A stretch of DNA of 64,000 nucleotides from assembly GCA_030340625.1 (NCBI GenBank), contig JAOPHQ010000903.1, positions 58,501 through 122,500 on the forward strand, in the 5' to 3' direction. Position 1 is the first letter of the stretch, and each line of letters begins with the position of its first letter. The position numbers and the translations under genes are program-made. Origin of the DNA: Merluccius polli. Its lineage: Eukaryota; Chordata; Actinopteri; Gadiformes; Merlucciidae. The notes beneath the pieces are model-generated. The model saw nothing but the letters and a program-made list of their open reading frames with translations, did not search any database and was not told where the DNA came from. Below are positions 48,417 through 59,671 of the stretch, one piece after another.

Positions 48417-49090
48417 CCCCCCCCCCCCCCCCCCCCCTCCCACTGCGGATCTTACCCGTGCAGACTGGACCCGACGAACGTCTCCACGGCGGAGTTTTCC
48501 GCCGGGTATAACCGGCGCCGCGTCCAGTCCAGGTGAACCAGGGTCACGTCCCAAGTTTAACGGTAACCCTTGGTGACCAAATCTATCTGGTCTCATCCTC
48601 AGCGGCTGGCTGGCTGACTGGCTGACTGGCTGCGTGTCTTTATGGGTGGGCTACTACTAGGCTACTAATAATAGGCCTATATACATATATATACTTTTTT
48701 TTCTTTCTTTTTTTTTTGATGGACTTGGATGATAGCCTACGTCCTGGCCTGGCTTGATGATAAGATGTCAGAGGAAGGGGGGGGGGGGGGGGGGGGGGAG
48801 TGTTTGCCTTTGGTCTAATGTAAATCATCCACCGGTCATATCATATCCGCCCTATATGGGCCTATGGACTCGGTCGGAAAAAGGGGCGAAAAAAAAAAAA
48901 AGGCTTATATATTTAGGCTATGCGATTTTTCGTTTGGAGTCACTCACTGCCGACCTGAGACCTTGACGATGGGGGTCGTCCAGGGAATAAACACCCGGTG
49001 AGGAGACTCCTCACCCCCCTATCATTAACGCTCTCACCCCCCCCCCCCCCCCCCCCCATTAACGCTCTCACCCCCCCCCCCCCCCCCCCT
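48417..49090. repeat. Cluster of C/G homopolymers near the calneuron 5' end
   Basis: Runs of 21 C (48417-48437), 22 G (48777-48798), 21 C (49037-49057) and 19 C (49071-49089), the last two after a repeated ATTAACGCTCTCA. 15 C also at 48257-48271. Confidence 0.92.
48456..48596 (-). other. caln1/caln2: Candidate 5' non-coding exon of calneuron
   Basis: The minus strand has a strong donor (CACGG/GTAAGA) at 48455, preceded by GC-rich exon-like sequence. An ATG at 48596 opens 47 codons (MRPDRFGHQGLPLNLG..) in phase 0. Joined to the exon at 41580 this frame is out of phase with MPFHH and stops soon, so it would be an upstream open frame in a 5' UTR. A second donor, GGACAG/GTAGGT at 49799, is an alternative. 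Confidence 0.25.
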
Positions 49091-50368
49091 GGGCCCACTA
49101 CTGTCGGGTCCCGGCAAAAAGGATCTGACAGCAGCTGACGGATGTTTTGGCCACCATGAGTTAAAAGAGCATCCGATGGTGGGGAGTTGAACACAATGAA
49201 ACCCGGGAGGATGGGTCATTTTTAAAGGAAAAAAATTATATTCATCTGATCGCCGCACGATCCGCGAGTGAGAACAAGAGTTGGACATGGTGATGATGGC
49301 AGTTCTCTCTGGCGTTACCGTCCATGGGCCTGTCATCATCTCCTCCAGCCATAACACAAATAGCCACATTGACAAACCCATATAGCCACACTGGCCTATT
49401 CAGAAAAAAAATAATATATATATATATAAATAAAAAGAAAAAACCAAGAGAAACGATTTTCCAAATCATTTAAACAAACTACAATTAGGCTATACGATGT
49501 CATGTCATCCAATCAATAACCGCCATTGATGATGAGGCTACTTCAACGCAGTTACCTCGGGCGCGCGCTCAAAAGGTCCAGGCGGGCGCCAAAAATTCCC
49601 GCTCACAGTTGACGCAATTCACGCCAATTACAACAGGTGCGTAGCGGCCAGCAGCCGCGCGGGGGGACACGACGCAAAGGTGCCCGCCACCCCATGCTTT
49701 AAAAAAATCATTAAAAAATAAATAATAATAATAATAATAAAAATCACCTGTGACATTTTTAAAACGAGTCGACATTTCAAAGAGTCTAAATCAACCTACC
49801 TGTCCGTTAAACTGTGCTCCCCCCCCTCCGGAAGAAGTAGGCTATTCAAGCCTTGGATTTCGGCTATGGTTTCCGACTATGGTTTCCGATAAGGTGCTGG
49901 AGATGAGGTGCTGGAGATGATGAGGTGCTGGAGATGATGAGGTGCTGGAGATGATGAGGTGCTGGAGATTATGTGGTGCTGGAGATGTGTTGAATGGCCA
50001 GACTCTTCCTAGTTGCCTACAATCCTGATACGGTCTCGAGGAGTTCGTCCAAGAGCCGCGAATCGATAATCGGACCGTCTCCCGGTATAAACCGACATGC
50101 CAGCCGGTCCAACCGCGCCGGGGACTCGAACTTTTATCAGTTTACCAACAAAACAAAAAAAAGAAAAAAAAATCAACTGGTTGGCTGACTCTGTACCCTG
50201 CTGTTGACTCGGCTCATCTCATCCCGCTTCATGTTCACGTGGTCCCTCCGATCTGTTTTCTTCATCTCACGTCGGCATATCGGGGTTGGGGGGGGGGGTG
50301 TTGATAAGCGACAACACAATTCCTACTGATTCCCCTCCCAGTGATTCACAGCCGCTGCGCAGACGAAC

Positions 50369-50419
<51 letters not shown>

Positions 50420-50460
50420 GCCACCCACGGTTGCGTTATAAGAGGAGTGGACGCCGGTTC
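49091..50460. other. GC-rich region, probable calneuron promoter area
   Basis: Contains CpG-rich stretches (49555-49690, 50030-50120), a minus-strand donor-like site at 49799, (AAT)n at 49718-49740, an 18-bp minisatellite and (CT)n at 50372-50417. No coding exon is recognised. Confidence 0.35.
49899..49986 (+). repeat. 18-bp minisatellite
   Basis: GATGAGGTGCTGGAGATG repeated about five times. Confidence 0.9.
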
Positions 50461-50467
50461 GCCGCTG

Positions 50468-50693
50468 TATAAATCCCCAGATCTCACGCAGCTCCAGCCG
50501 GTGTTGAACAGCAACACGCTCCGAGTAAAACGAGAATGGGGATGAAGGATGTTTTGAAGGAAGGATGTCGATAAAAAAAAAACACCTTATTTTATTTTAT
50601 TTTTTTAAGACGGGAAGAGGGAAAATGAGGTCCGCGTGGCTGTACCTGTGCATCACCCCCCCCCCCCCCACCCCCCCGTGGGGCGGTGTGGAG
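50468..50693 (+). promoter_or_regulatory. TATA-type core promoter and possible first exon, plus strand
   Basis: TATAAAT at 50468 lies 68 bp before an ATG at 50536 that opens only 12 codons. A second ATG at 50625 opens 23 codons (MRSAWLYLCI then a Pro run from the C homopolymer) to GAG/GTGAGC at 50693. The layout imitates a first exon with a signal peptide, but no second exon is seen. Confidence 0.2.
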
Positions 50694-50799
50694 GTGAGCT
50701 AGGTGGCAACATGCACCTTTCTCCTAGTGGTTTACAAAGAAAAAAAGACAAAAAACAGGTGGGTGTGTGTTGTGTGTGTGTGTGACAGAGAGAGAGGGT

Positions 50800-50890
50800 G
50801 GGGGGGGGGGGGGGGGGGAGAGAGAGAGCGAGAGAGAGAGAGGCTGAGAGAGAGAGAGGCAGAGACAGAGACAGAGAGAGAGAGAGAGAG
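50800..50890 (+). repeat. G homopolymer followed by (GA)n
   Basis: 19 G, then GAGAGA with CAGAGA interruptions. Confidence 0.93.
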
Positions 50891-51065
50891 CAAACTCTTG
50901 CTCCTTTAATATGTCCAACACATTTCACATGACATTCGTATGAATATTATGGTAAAACAGTAAGGAAAGGGAAATACTATAATCAGGCATAGTGCTTAAT
51001 TAACTAAATAGTGGTACATCAAATCCACATAATGCAATGAGGCCTTAACCATAGCCTCAGAAAGA

Positions 51066-51160
51066 CTAAATATCAACAACATAAGGCAACATAATACATG
51101 TATTAATCGCAGGCTGCAATTACTACATGTATTATGTTGCCTTATGTTGTTGTTATTTAG
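51066..51160. repeat. 37-bp inverted repeat
   Basis: CTAAATATCAACAACATAAG and GCAACATAATACATGTA are mirrored by TACATGTATTATGTTGCC to GTTATTTAG with a 21-nt loop. A second small hairpin GAGTGCTGC/GCAGCACTC follows at 51183-51205. Confidence 0.85.
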
Positions 51161-51364
51161 TTTTTTTTATGTGCCTTATGTTGAGTGCTGCAATTCGCAG
51201 CACTCATATGAGAACAGCACTAGCAGGGTGCTCAATGGTGTTTTGAATTTATGAACGATTTTCTGTCAAAATGTTTTTTCTTACAGAACCACGTTATGAT
51301 CCATGTTATGTTTCAAGCAGCGCTGTCCGTGGTGCTGAAACCACATAAACAACAGGCACACTGT

Positions 51365-51550
51365 TACAAATGATTTGTTTCTGATTCGTAGTTTCATTTA
51401 TAATAGTTAATTCATCATTAGTAAAACATGAATAATACAATATTTAATCATTACTAACCTACTAATAAATACTATGTTAAGCATTGATAAACACTGTCAC
51501 AATTGATTTGTTTCTGATTAGTAGGTTAATTTATAATAAGGTATGATAAC
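51365..51550 (+). repeat. Duplicated ~130-bp module
   Basis: GATTTGTTTCTGATTCGTAG (about 51372) recurs as GATTTGTTTCTGATTAGTAG (about 51502), each followed by TTTATAATA. Probably part of a dispersed repeat. Confidence 0.6.
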
Positions 51551-51926
51551 TTTGATAAGTGATAGGTTTGATAACTGCATTGTTATTCTAAAGAGTTACC
51601 ATTTTTTTTTGCTGTTTTTCTAGAGATACATAAAGCCACTAAGCCCCCTTAAAGCCGCTCTAGGTAACTTTTGCGAGTTGACCAAGACCTCATCGCCTCT
51701 GCATGGGCTTCACAAACATGCGGTCATGGCTGCCGCTTGAAACCAACACAATGAATGACATGTACAGATACACCACATTACATCTCACACACATGCTGAG
51801 GCAGGATAGCCTTCATGTAGTTGGTCAATATTTCACTTCACCACTTCACCCCCAATAATACCTCTGGAATTTTTGTATTAACTGCTTAACTAGACTGATA
51901 GACTAAACTTTAGAGGCAATTACATA

Positions 51927-52538
51927 CAGGGGCGCTGCCAGGGATTTTGGGCCCCATGAGAAGATATCACGGTAACACTTTATTTGAATGGGTGTGCATA
52001 AGACTGACATGATGCTGTCATAATCATGACATGACACCTGTCATGACACTTTATGAATGCTTATGACAGTCCTTCGAGGATTCAGCACCATGGACAGTGC
52101 CGGTACGTTACCTGCGCTCCACCTGGCTCCACCCCGAGCACTATGGGAGGCGTCAGTGGGGAAGAATGGGAAAATTAATGTTTTTGCATGTCTAATCTGG
52201 TGTCCTCTGTGCCAGTTATCTCTCAACTTATTTCCAACCAAAAAGATAATGTAAAAAACATAAATAACGCAGTTAAAAAACCAACAAAATGCCTCGTCAA
52301 TTCAGAAGATTCCGAATTACCGAATGACACTTAATGACGACTGTCATAAGCATTCATAAAGTGTCATGACAGGTGTCATGTCATGATTATGACAGCATCA
52401 TGCCAGTCTTATGCACACCCATTCAAATAAAGTGTTACCGATATCACTTTGGGCCCCACCACCCCATCACCACAGGGCAGAAATGGTACCCCTGTCAGTC
52501 GAATCGTCCTAACTTTTCCCCCCCTTATGGCGCCCCTG
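51927..52538. mobile_element. Outer hAT MITE carrying a nested element
   Basis: Ends CAGGGGCGCTGCC and, inverted, CAGGGGCGCCATAAGG. Perfect 8-bp duplication ATTACATA at 51919-51926 and 52539-52546. Without the inner element it is only about 135 bp. Confidence 0.88.
51971..52439. mobile_element. Inner hAT MITE (469 bp)
   Basis: Long inverted ends starting GGTAACACTTTATTTGAATG, running about 100 bp with GTGTCATGACAGGTGTCATG. Perfect 8-bp duplication GATATCAC at 51963-51970 and 52440-52447. A truncated relative sits at 45625. Confidence 0.92.
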
Positions 52539-53450
52539 ATTACATAAGCAACAGCCCAAGCTAAATCGGTCCATGAGCAGTGCTCAAGTGTTTCTTGGAC
52601 TCCAAGCTTTCTATTTCAGCTATAGGCTAACATGTGAAAATCCTTGCTTTGATCTCCAAGCCTTATTATTATCCAGCGATCGCACGAGCGGTTCCTCCTC
52701 AGTGGCGGCCTATGATAACAATAGCCCCTCCATTCCCCTGTTCCAGTTTACATTCCCACTAATTATGTAATATCCCGGTCTACGCTCTCTCTCCCGCGGG
52801 ACCACCGCAGCCCTAATCCTGTGGTAGCCACGGGGTTGAGCGCTACGTTTTTCGCAATTGCTGCATTTCCCATAATTAAAACAGGGTTTTGAAAGTAATT
52901 TTTACAGCTCAATCTTTCCCCACTGAGAATTTCGACGCTGTGTAGCCGGTCGTAATGCTAGAGGCAACCCCATTGGGATGTTGAGTATAGGGAAGCAGGA
53001 TGTCAACAACAGACAGTGATCATATTATCTTCACCATGGTTGTCCACCTAGACAGAGGATCACAGAGTGTCACCGACCCATTATGAAGAACCATCTGCTA
53101 ATTTTATGTCCGTGGCTACAGAGACATTATTCGAAACGACGACTGAAATGTCACCTCTAAGTCCATAAATAACAGCAATAACAAGCTCAGAGCACTCATC
53201 CTTCTCATTACACAAAACATATTTGAAATGTTACCAAGTATCCCTTTGTACATTTTCTCCACTATACTGCTGGCTGGCCCCTGTACCACTACAGCTTTCC
53301 CACGCATGGTGAACCAATGGCATTGCAGGGATAGGGAGGGGGGGGGCTGGGGGGGCTGGGGGGGGTCACTTCGCTGAGCCCATTGGACAGAACCTCCATG
53401 TTGTCTAGCCGCCGTCTGCCAGACAGCAGCAGCAGCCAATAGCGCTGCTG

Positions 53451-53453
<3 letters not shown>

Positions 53454-53484
<31 letters not shown>
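53454..53484 (+). repeat. 31-base C homopolymer
   Basis: Preceded by CAGCAGCAGCAGCC and GCTGCTGCTG, which form a small inverted repeat around AATAGC. Confidence 0.95.
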
Positions 53485-54501
53485 ATCGCCCAAAGGAGTA
53501 GGGCTGCACAGCTGGTCCCGGGGAAGGTGAGGAAACCTGAATGGGACCGTGAGCCCATCTCCCGCAGGGCTTGTAGACGACGGGAGTCTGAACGACGAAT
53601 AAATAAAATCCCTGCACATTCTATTGATTTGGGGTTGGTGGGTGATTTGAAGGGCTTTCTATCACAGTGAATGCGTTCCAGTGTGGAGTGTATTTATTTC
53701 CAGTTCCAGCTCCCAATGGTTCTCCACAGGCCCACTTGCAGGTCTGGTTGAACGGCACCTCCCCGAAGCTTAGCACTGAAACAGGCGTCTCAAAATAGAC
53801 AGCGAGAGATGGAAGGAACATTGAGATGTGAGATGTGAGAATAGATATAGATTACGGAGGAATAGATGGACGTATGGACAGACAGATGGATAGACGAATG
53901 GGCAGTGGGGAGGGCGCTAGTCTTAGCAGATCCTGACTATAGTGTCCTAAATACATGAGGTTTGCGTCTTATGGTTTCCTCCCACACAAGTGGGATGTCT
54001 GAAAGGACCTGCGGTTGCTCTTGGCTGGTGACGTGTGTAACACCATGCGAGACACATCGCCATTGTATCGGGACTGGAGGTGGGTCGTGGCCTGACACAC
54101 ACTCACACACACAATCTCTGAGCGCACCAGAATTGGCATTTCCTTTTGCTTGAAATCCGGCGTACTCAGAGTGTGCGGTCGGGTCCCACAGTCGCACACA
54201 GAAATTGCCTCTTGCCCGAGATGAATACATTTCAGAAGCCCTGATTTAGCAGACTCTTTTATCCTAAGCCACGTCAGTGAATTCATTTGCATGTCATTAT
54301 TCAGAAGCAGGCTAGCCGTAAGGCATTGAGGATGCCTACGGCTAGACTGCGGACATTGGGGATCTAACCTTACAGCTGACAGGCTGACCACAGAAACACA
54401 CACTTAATAGAGATAATAGACATTGTTAAGACAGAAATAGGCAGATATGGACATAGAGGAGTGGTACAGACAGATACAGGTAAGAGAGCAACAAAGATCC
54501 C

Positions 54502-54694
54502 CTTTACACCTGGGTAGTCAAATGCATTTACCCTTGTGTTCAATGTGGTGCATCCCAGACCACCTCCTGATGTGGTCTGACAGATCCGATCACTAATGCG
54601 TCTTGGCTACATTTACACCTGAATTTTATACGTTGTTAGCGAGATCTGATTAATATCAGATTGCCCAAAACGCAAGTAAATGGCAGGTGTGAAG
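54502..54694. mobile_element. Possible MITE with CTTTACACCTG ends
   Basis: CTTTACACCTG at the left and CAGGTGTGAAG at the right are near-inverted, with ATTTACACCTG inside. Similar modules are common in fish genomes. No target duplication confirmed. Confidence 0.35.
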
Positions 54695-56111
54695 CTGGTC
54701 AAAGGGATAAAGACAAGACAAAGAGTTCGAAGACCGAAGGGAGTTGAAGCCTTAAACCATCAAAGAATACCAGAGGGACGATCTGACAGAACGCTGTAGT
54801 TGGCTCCCACAACCAATCAATAAAGAGGCCCCTACACCAATGTCCTGGCAGAGTCGCCCCCTCCTGTTCCCACCATTAACCAATTTATTTCCCATTAATG
54901 GAGGGGAAGATCTCTTCATCCACATTGATTCTAAAGACTGGGGCTAAATAATACATCTGCGAGCCAGCCGAAGGTCACGTGTAATGTGACTTAAGATCAC
55001 AAATGTGTGTATCAAGGCTGCCCTAATATACATTTAGATGGGCAATATCAATCAAAATAAAATCCAGCGTGGGACAGGATTGGTCAGCTGCATTGTACAA
55101 CCCAGAAGCAGAGAATATCCCAATTTCAGAAAGTCAGCCATAGCAACACATCACACGAATATTGAACAAAACCATTTATGTGGAACCTTTATATGGAATT
55201 GTGTAATAACCTAGTAATGGATGCGTTTTCAACAAACTCAAAGGACAGTCACAATGCAGGGGTTTCATGTTATTTCGCTTAGCTTATGTATCTCATGTGT
55301 CCTAAGATAGATGGAAACTGTAAACGCAAGTAGCAGTAGGGCCTGGCCTTCCTCATATCTAACGTCACCAAACCGTTTTCCAATTCATAATGCGTAAATA
55401 ATAATGAATAAACAAACAAAATACAGTTCATGAAGTAATAATAGAAATGGGATTGCAATATCGATTGATTTTCAAGGTGGTTTGTGACTGTGTATGAGTG
55501 TGTGTATGCGTGTCTTGGTGCAGGTGTATTTGTGTCTGGGCATGCGTCTCTGTGTGTGTGGATGTATTTGTGTGTGTGTATATTGTCATTAGAAGTCATC
55601 TCAGGTGAAGTATGTGTGTGTGTTTGTGTGTGTGTGTGTATTCATTGTCATTAGAAGTAATCTCAGGTGAAGTGTGTGTGTGTGTGTGTGTTCATTGTCA
55701 TTAAAGTGAGTGGCTGCATACACCGCTAGTACCTTAGTTTCACAATGTGGCCACTGCGGCTATATTCTGTATTATTTTATATATGCTCTATTCAGATTGG
55801 TGCTGTTGTGAGGGCTACTGATAATACTCACATGTATTGTGCTGTTTACCCTTCTTTTATTTATGATTTATTTTAATTGTTCCACGCTATCTGCAAGGCT
55901 TCTCATTTCAGACTGTGGTAAAGCTCACAGCGATTCAAGAAAAATATAAATATGGATGTGGACATTGAGATGAGCAGTGGTGTATAAAGTACTACAAACA
56001 AGTCATACTTGAGTCAAAGTACAGATATCGTAGTTGAAAGTGACTCTGGTAAAAGTCATCCATATGAAAATCACTTATCTGGGTTAATGTGTACTAAGTA
56101 TCAAAAGTAAA

Positions 56112-57331
56112 CTACCGCTAGTGGATGAGGAGGATGCTACACTACCGCTAGTGGATGAGGAGGATGCTACACTCCCGCTAGTGGATGAGGAGGATGCTAC
56201 ACTACCGCTAGTGGATGAGGAGGATGCTACACTACCGCTAGTGGATGAGGAGGATGCTACACTACCGCTAGTGGATGAGGAGGATGCTACACTACCGCTA
56301 GCGGATGAGGAGGATGCTACACTACCGCTAGTGGATGAGGAGGATGCTACACTACCGCTGCTAGTGGATGAGGAGGATGCTACACTACCGCTAGTGGATG
56401 AGGAGGATGCTACACTACCGCTAGTGGATGAGGAGGATGCTACACTACCGCTAGTGGATGAGGAGGATGCTACACTACCGCTAGTGGATGAGGAGGATGC
56501 TACACTACCGCTAGTGGATGAGGAGGATGCTACATTACCGCTAGTGGATGAGGAGGATGCTACACTACCGCTAGTGGATGAGGAGGATGCTACACTACCG
56601 CTAGTGGATGAGGAGGATGCTACACTACCGCTAGTGGATGAGGAGGATGCTACACTACCGCTAGTGGATGAGGAGGATGCTACACTACCGCTAGCGGATG
56701 AGGAGGATGCTACACTACCGCTAGTGGATGAGGAGGATGCTACACTACCGCTGCTAGTGGATGAGGAGGATGCTACACTACCGCTAGTGGATGAGGAGGA
56801 TGCTACACTACCGCTAGTGGATGAGGAGGATGCTACACTACCGCTAGTGGATGAGGAGGATGCTACACTACCGCTAGTGGATGAGGAGGATGCTACACTA
56901 CCGCTAGTGGATGAGGAGGATGCTACACTACCGCTAGTGGATGAGGAGGATGCTACATTTACCGCTAGTGGATGAGGAGGATGCTACACTACCGCTAGTG
57001 GATGAGGAGGATGCTACACTACCGCTAGTGGATGAGGAGGATGCTACACTACCGCTAGTGGATGAGGAGGATGCTACACTACCGCTAGTGGATGAGGAGG
57101 ATGCTACACTACCGCTAGAGGATGAGGAGGATGCTACACTACCGCTAGTGGATGAGGAGGATGCTACACTACCGCTAGAGGATGAGGAGGATGCTACACT
57201 ACCGCTAGTGGATGAGGAGGATGCTACACTACCGCTAGTGGATGAGGAGGATGCTACACTACCGCTAGAGGGATGAGGAGGATGCTACACTACCGCTAGT
57301 GGATGAGGAGGATGCTACACTACCGCTAGAG
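56112..57331 (+). repeat. 30-bp minisatellite, left block (~40 units)
   Basis: Unit CTAGTGGATGAGGAGGATGC plus TACACTACCG. Some units are 33 bp (extra CTG). A 393-bp stretch (variants GCGGATG then CTGCTAG at 56301 and again at 56694) shows a higher-order duplication. Because 30 is a multiple of three, the array reads (VDEEDATLPL)n on plus and a Ser/Gly/Ala/Val repeat on minus without stops. Confidence 0.97.
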
Positions 57332-57393
57332 CAGGGGTATTCAACTAAAATTTCAAGAGGTCCAGTGAGAGAAAATTTCCTCAAGCGAAGGTC

Positions 57394-57438
<45 letters not shown>

Positions 57439-58963
57439 CCTTATAGTTGTGTCAACATCTGCAACTGACTGTTAAATTAAAGAAAGTCAAATTCACAATT
57501 CAAAAATATTTATTGTCACTAATCATTGAAGTATACATGTGTACTGTCTCTCCCTGTCTCCCGTTCACTCGTCTTCTCTCCCTGTCTCCCGTTCACTCGT
57601 CTCTCCGTCATCTCTCCCTGTCTCGCGCTCACTCGTCTCTAGGGATGGGGATCGTTAATATTTATTGATATCGATACCTTTATCGATACTCCTTATCGAT
57701 CCGAGTCTTTATCGATACCACTATCGATACTTTTCTATTATTTGGTGGAAAGACGACGCGACAATTTGTTTTCAACAGAACTGGTATTGCTTAACAAGTG
57801 AGCATAACAAAAACGTTTCTAGCCTTCAATAAACATGGCTAATGTAATAGGCCACTTCGAAATGACATACAACTAACAATAGAAAGAATATATCAGCAGC
57901 ACCAAATGAAAAATAAGTCATAATGTATATGGGTCACACAAAAGGAAATAAAATATAATCTCATAATTTAACAGGGGTTTTTTTTGCAGAAAAATTAACA
58001 TGTCTGCCTTTCATGATCCTCCAGATTTTTAATATACTATACAACTGTATTACTCATGTTTCTCGCCAAAATCTCAATTTCCCTTTTCTTTACATTACAC
58101 TTGAACGCATCATGATAACCTAATAGTCGTTTTACTGAGCCAACCTGAACACATCATCACGCAGCACGTCTGAATCTTTATTTACTTTTCAATATAACTA
58201 GCTTGTATGCTGCCGATTACAACACGGATTTCACAATTGGATTACTATTTTTAACTAACGGGACAAGCAGGGGTGGACTGGCCATCGGGCGTTACCGGGT
58301 GAGCCGATGCACATTTTTGGGCCGGTCCAGGACTGTCATAATTAGGGTTTTAATAATCGTATTTAACCGTATAACTGCAGACAACTTTATTTAAAATCAA
58401 ATGGTAAAACATGTGTGTTTGTATTGTGGTGTCCGGTGCGTGTGGATGTGCGGCTCCTCCGGCGGAGCGGTTCATGTTAATAGCGGAGTCCGGGAGGGTT
58501 CACCTTCACGGCGTAGTTACGAGGGATGTGCGACTATCGGCTTAAAAATACTAAAGTGTTTTTTAAAGTTAGAAAGATATTAGATATTCAACAGATATTC
58601 ACGCTCCGAATTACAGCGATCAGACACGGGGAACTAAAGCCGCGATCACCGGTATGAGTGCCGTGTGTCTAGCGGTGTCTACCTGCCCCCCCGTCGGTCG
58701 TAGGTCCGGGGTGGCTTACGATCGCCCCCCCATAAATTTGATTGGCTGAGCAGCGTCACGTGGGATACTTAACTCACATGCAATTGGTCTGTAAGGTCCG
58801 CTAACCAAATGCCGTAAAGACTAGAAAAGCTGCGCTGGTTAAAATAGAAGCGCCCCGTCATAATGTAGAATCCCTCAATAGTTTATTGATTATAGGTCTG
58901 GGTCCGCATAGGACGGCGTCTGGGTCCGGACCCGGACCGCGGTCCGCCTGTTAGTGACCTCTG
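57332..58963. mobile_element. hAT element (1632 bp) inserted in the minisatellite
   Basis: Ends CAGGGGTATTCAACTAAAAT and, inverted, CAGAGGTCACTAACAGGCGG. Perfect 8-bp duplication CGCTAGAG at 57324-57331 and 58964-58971, itself part of a repeat unit. No intact transposase. Inside are further hAT-type segments: ATCGATACC-rich sequence near 57650-57740 and GCAGGGGTGGACTGGCCATC near 58267. Also (AT)n at 57397-57437. Confidence 0.92.
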
Positions 58964-59340
58964 CGCTAGAGGATGAGGAGGATGCTACATTACCGCTAGT
59001 GGATGAGGAGGATGCTACACTACCGCTAGAGTCTGAGGAGGATGCTACACTACCGCTAGAGGATGAGGAGGATGCTACATTACCGCTAGTGGATGAGGAG
59101 GATGCTACACTACCGCTAGCGGCTGAGGAGGATGCTACACTACCGCTAGTGGATGAGGAGGATGCTACACTACCGCTAGTGGATGAGGAGGATGCTACAC
59201 TACCGCTAGTGGATGAGGAGGATGCTACACTACCGCTACTAGTGGATGAGGAGGATGCTACACTACCGCTAGCGGATGAGGAGGATGCTACACTACCGCT
59301 ACTAGTGGATGAGGAGGATGTGTTCATACCGCTGCTTTTG
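58964..59340 (+). repeat. 30-bp minisatellite, right block (~12 units)
   Basis: Same unit as the left block with more variants (GAGTCTGAG, GCGGCTGAG, CTACTAGTG). Ends in the half-unit GAGGAGGATGTGTTCATACC. Confidence 0.95.
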
Positions 59341-59671
59341 CTGTAGCTTACAGACAAATGGTTGTGATATTACAGTGAATATTATTTGAGCTTGACGTGC
59401 CTCAACTTGTTATTCACACGCATACGCAACATGCTACAAAGTACAGACGTCTGTAAGGATAATCCATGAGCACGATAAGACTATTATTTTGTATCGAGTA
59501 ACAATGAGTCCACTGCAAATGTATTGGAGTAAAAGTACCATTTATCTCATGTAGTGAAGTAAAAGTGAAAGTTGACAGAAATATAAAAACTCCAGTAAAA
59601 TACAGATACTTCAAAAAACTACTAAAATACTGTAATAAAAAATGTATACTTTGTTACTTAACACTACTCTG

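Larger units (their letters stand above)
52547..55974. other. Intergenic, little recognised
   Basis: Contains a 31-base C-run, a possible MITE at 54502-54694 and TG-rich DNA at 55490-55690. The 53116-53619 minus-strand frame is due to the C-run. No supported gene. Confidence 0.5.
55975..59671. mobile_element. hAT-type MITE with an expanded internal minisatellite
   Basis: Left end CAGTGGTGTATAAAGTACTA, right end inverted CAGAGTAGTGTTAAGTAACA, typical of a widespread fish MITE rich in AAAGTAC/AAGTAAAAGT. Its middle holds the 30-bp array in two blocks, separated by another hAT. A clean target duplication was not found. Confidence 0.6.

Noticed and set aside
48319..48576. Plus-strand Pro-rich frame (DPDPDPDPPPPP)
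   Set aside because: Made by CAGACC repeats and a C homopolymer.
53116..53619. Minus-strand open frame with Gly/Ala-rich middle
   Set aside because: Open because of the 31-base C-run; the frame depends on the run length and resembles no family.
56121..57276. Acidic repeat protein (VDEEDATLPL)n of 284 and 111 codons
   Set aside because: Stop-free because the repeat unit is 30 bp. It lies inside a MITE and is cut by a transposon; no promoter or exon structure.
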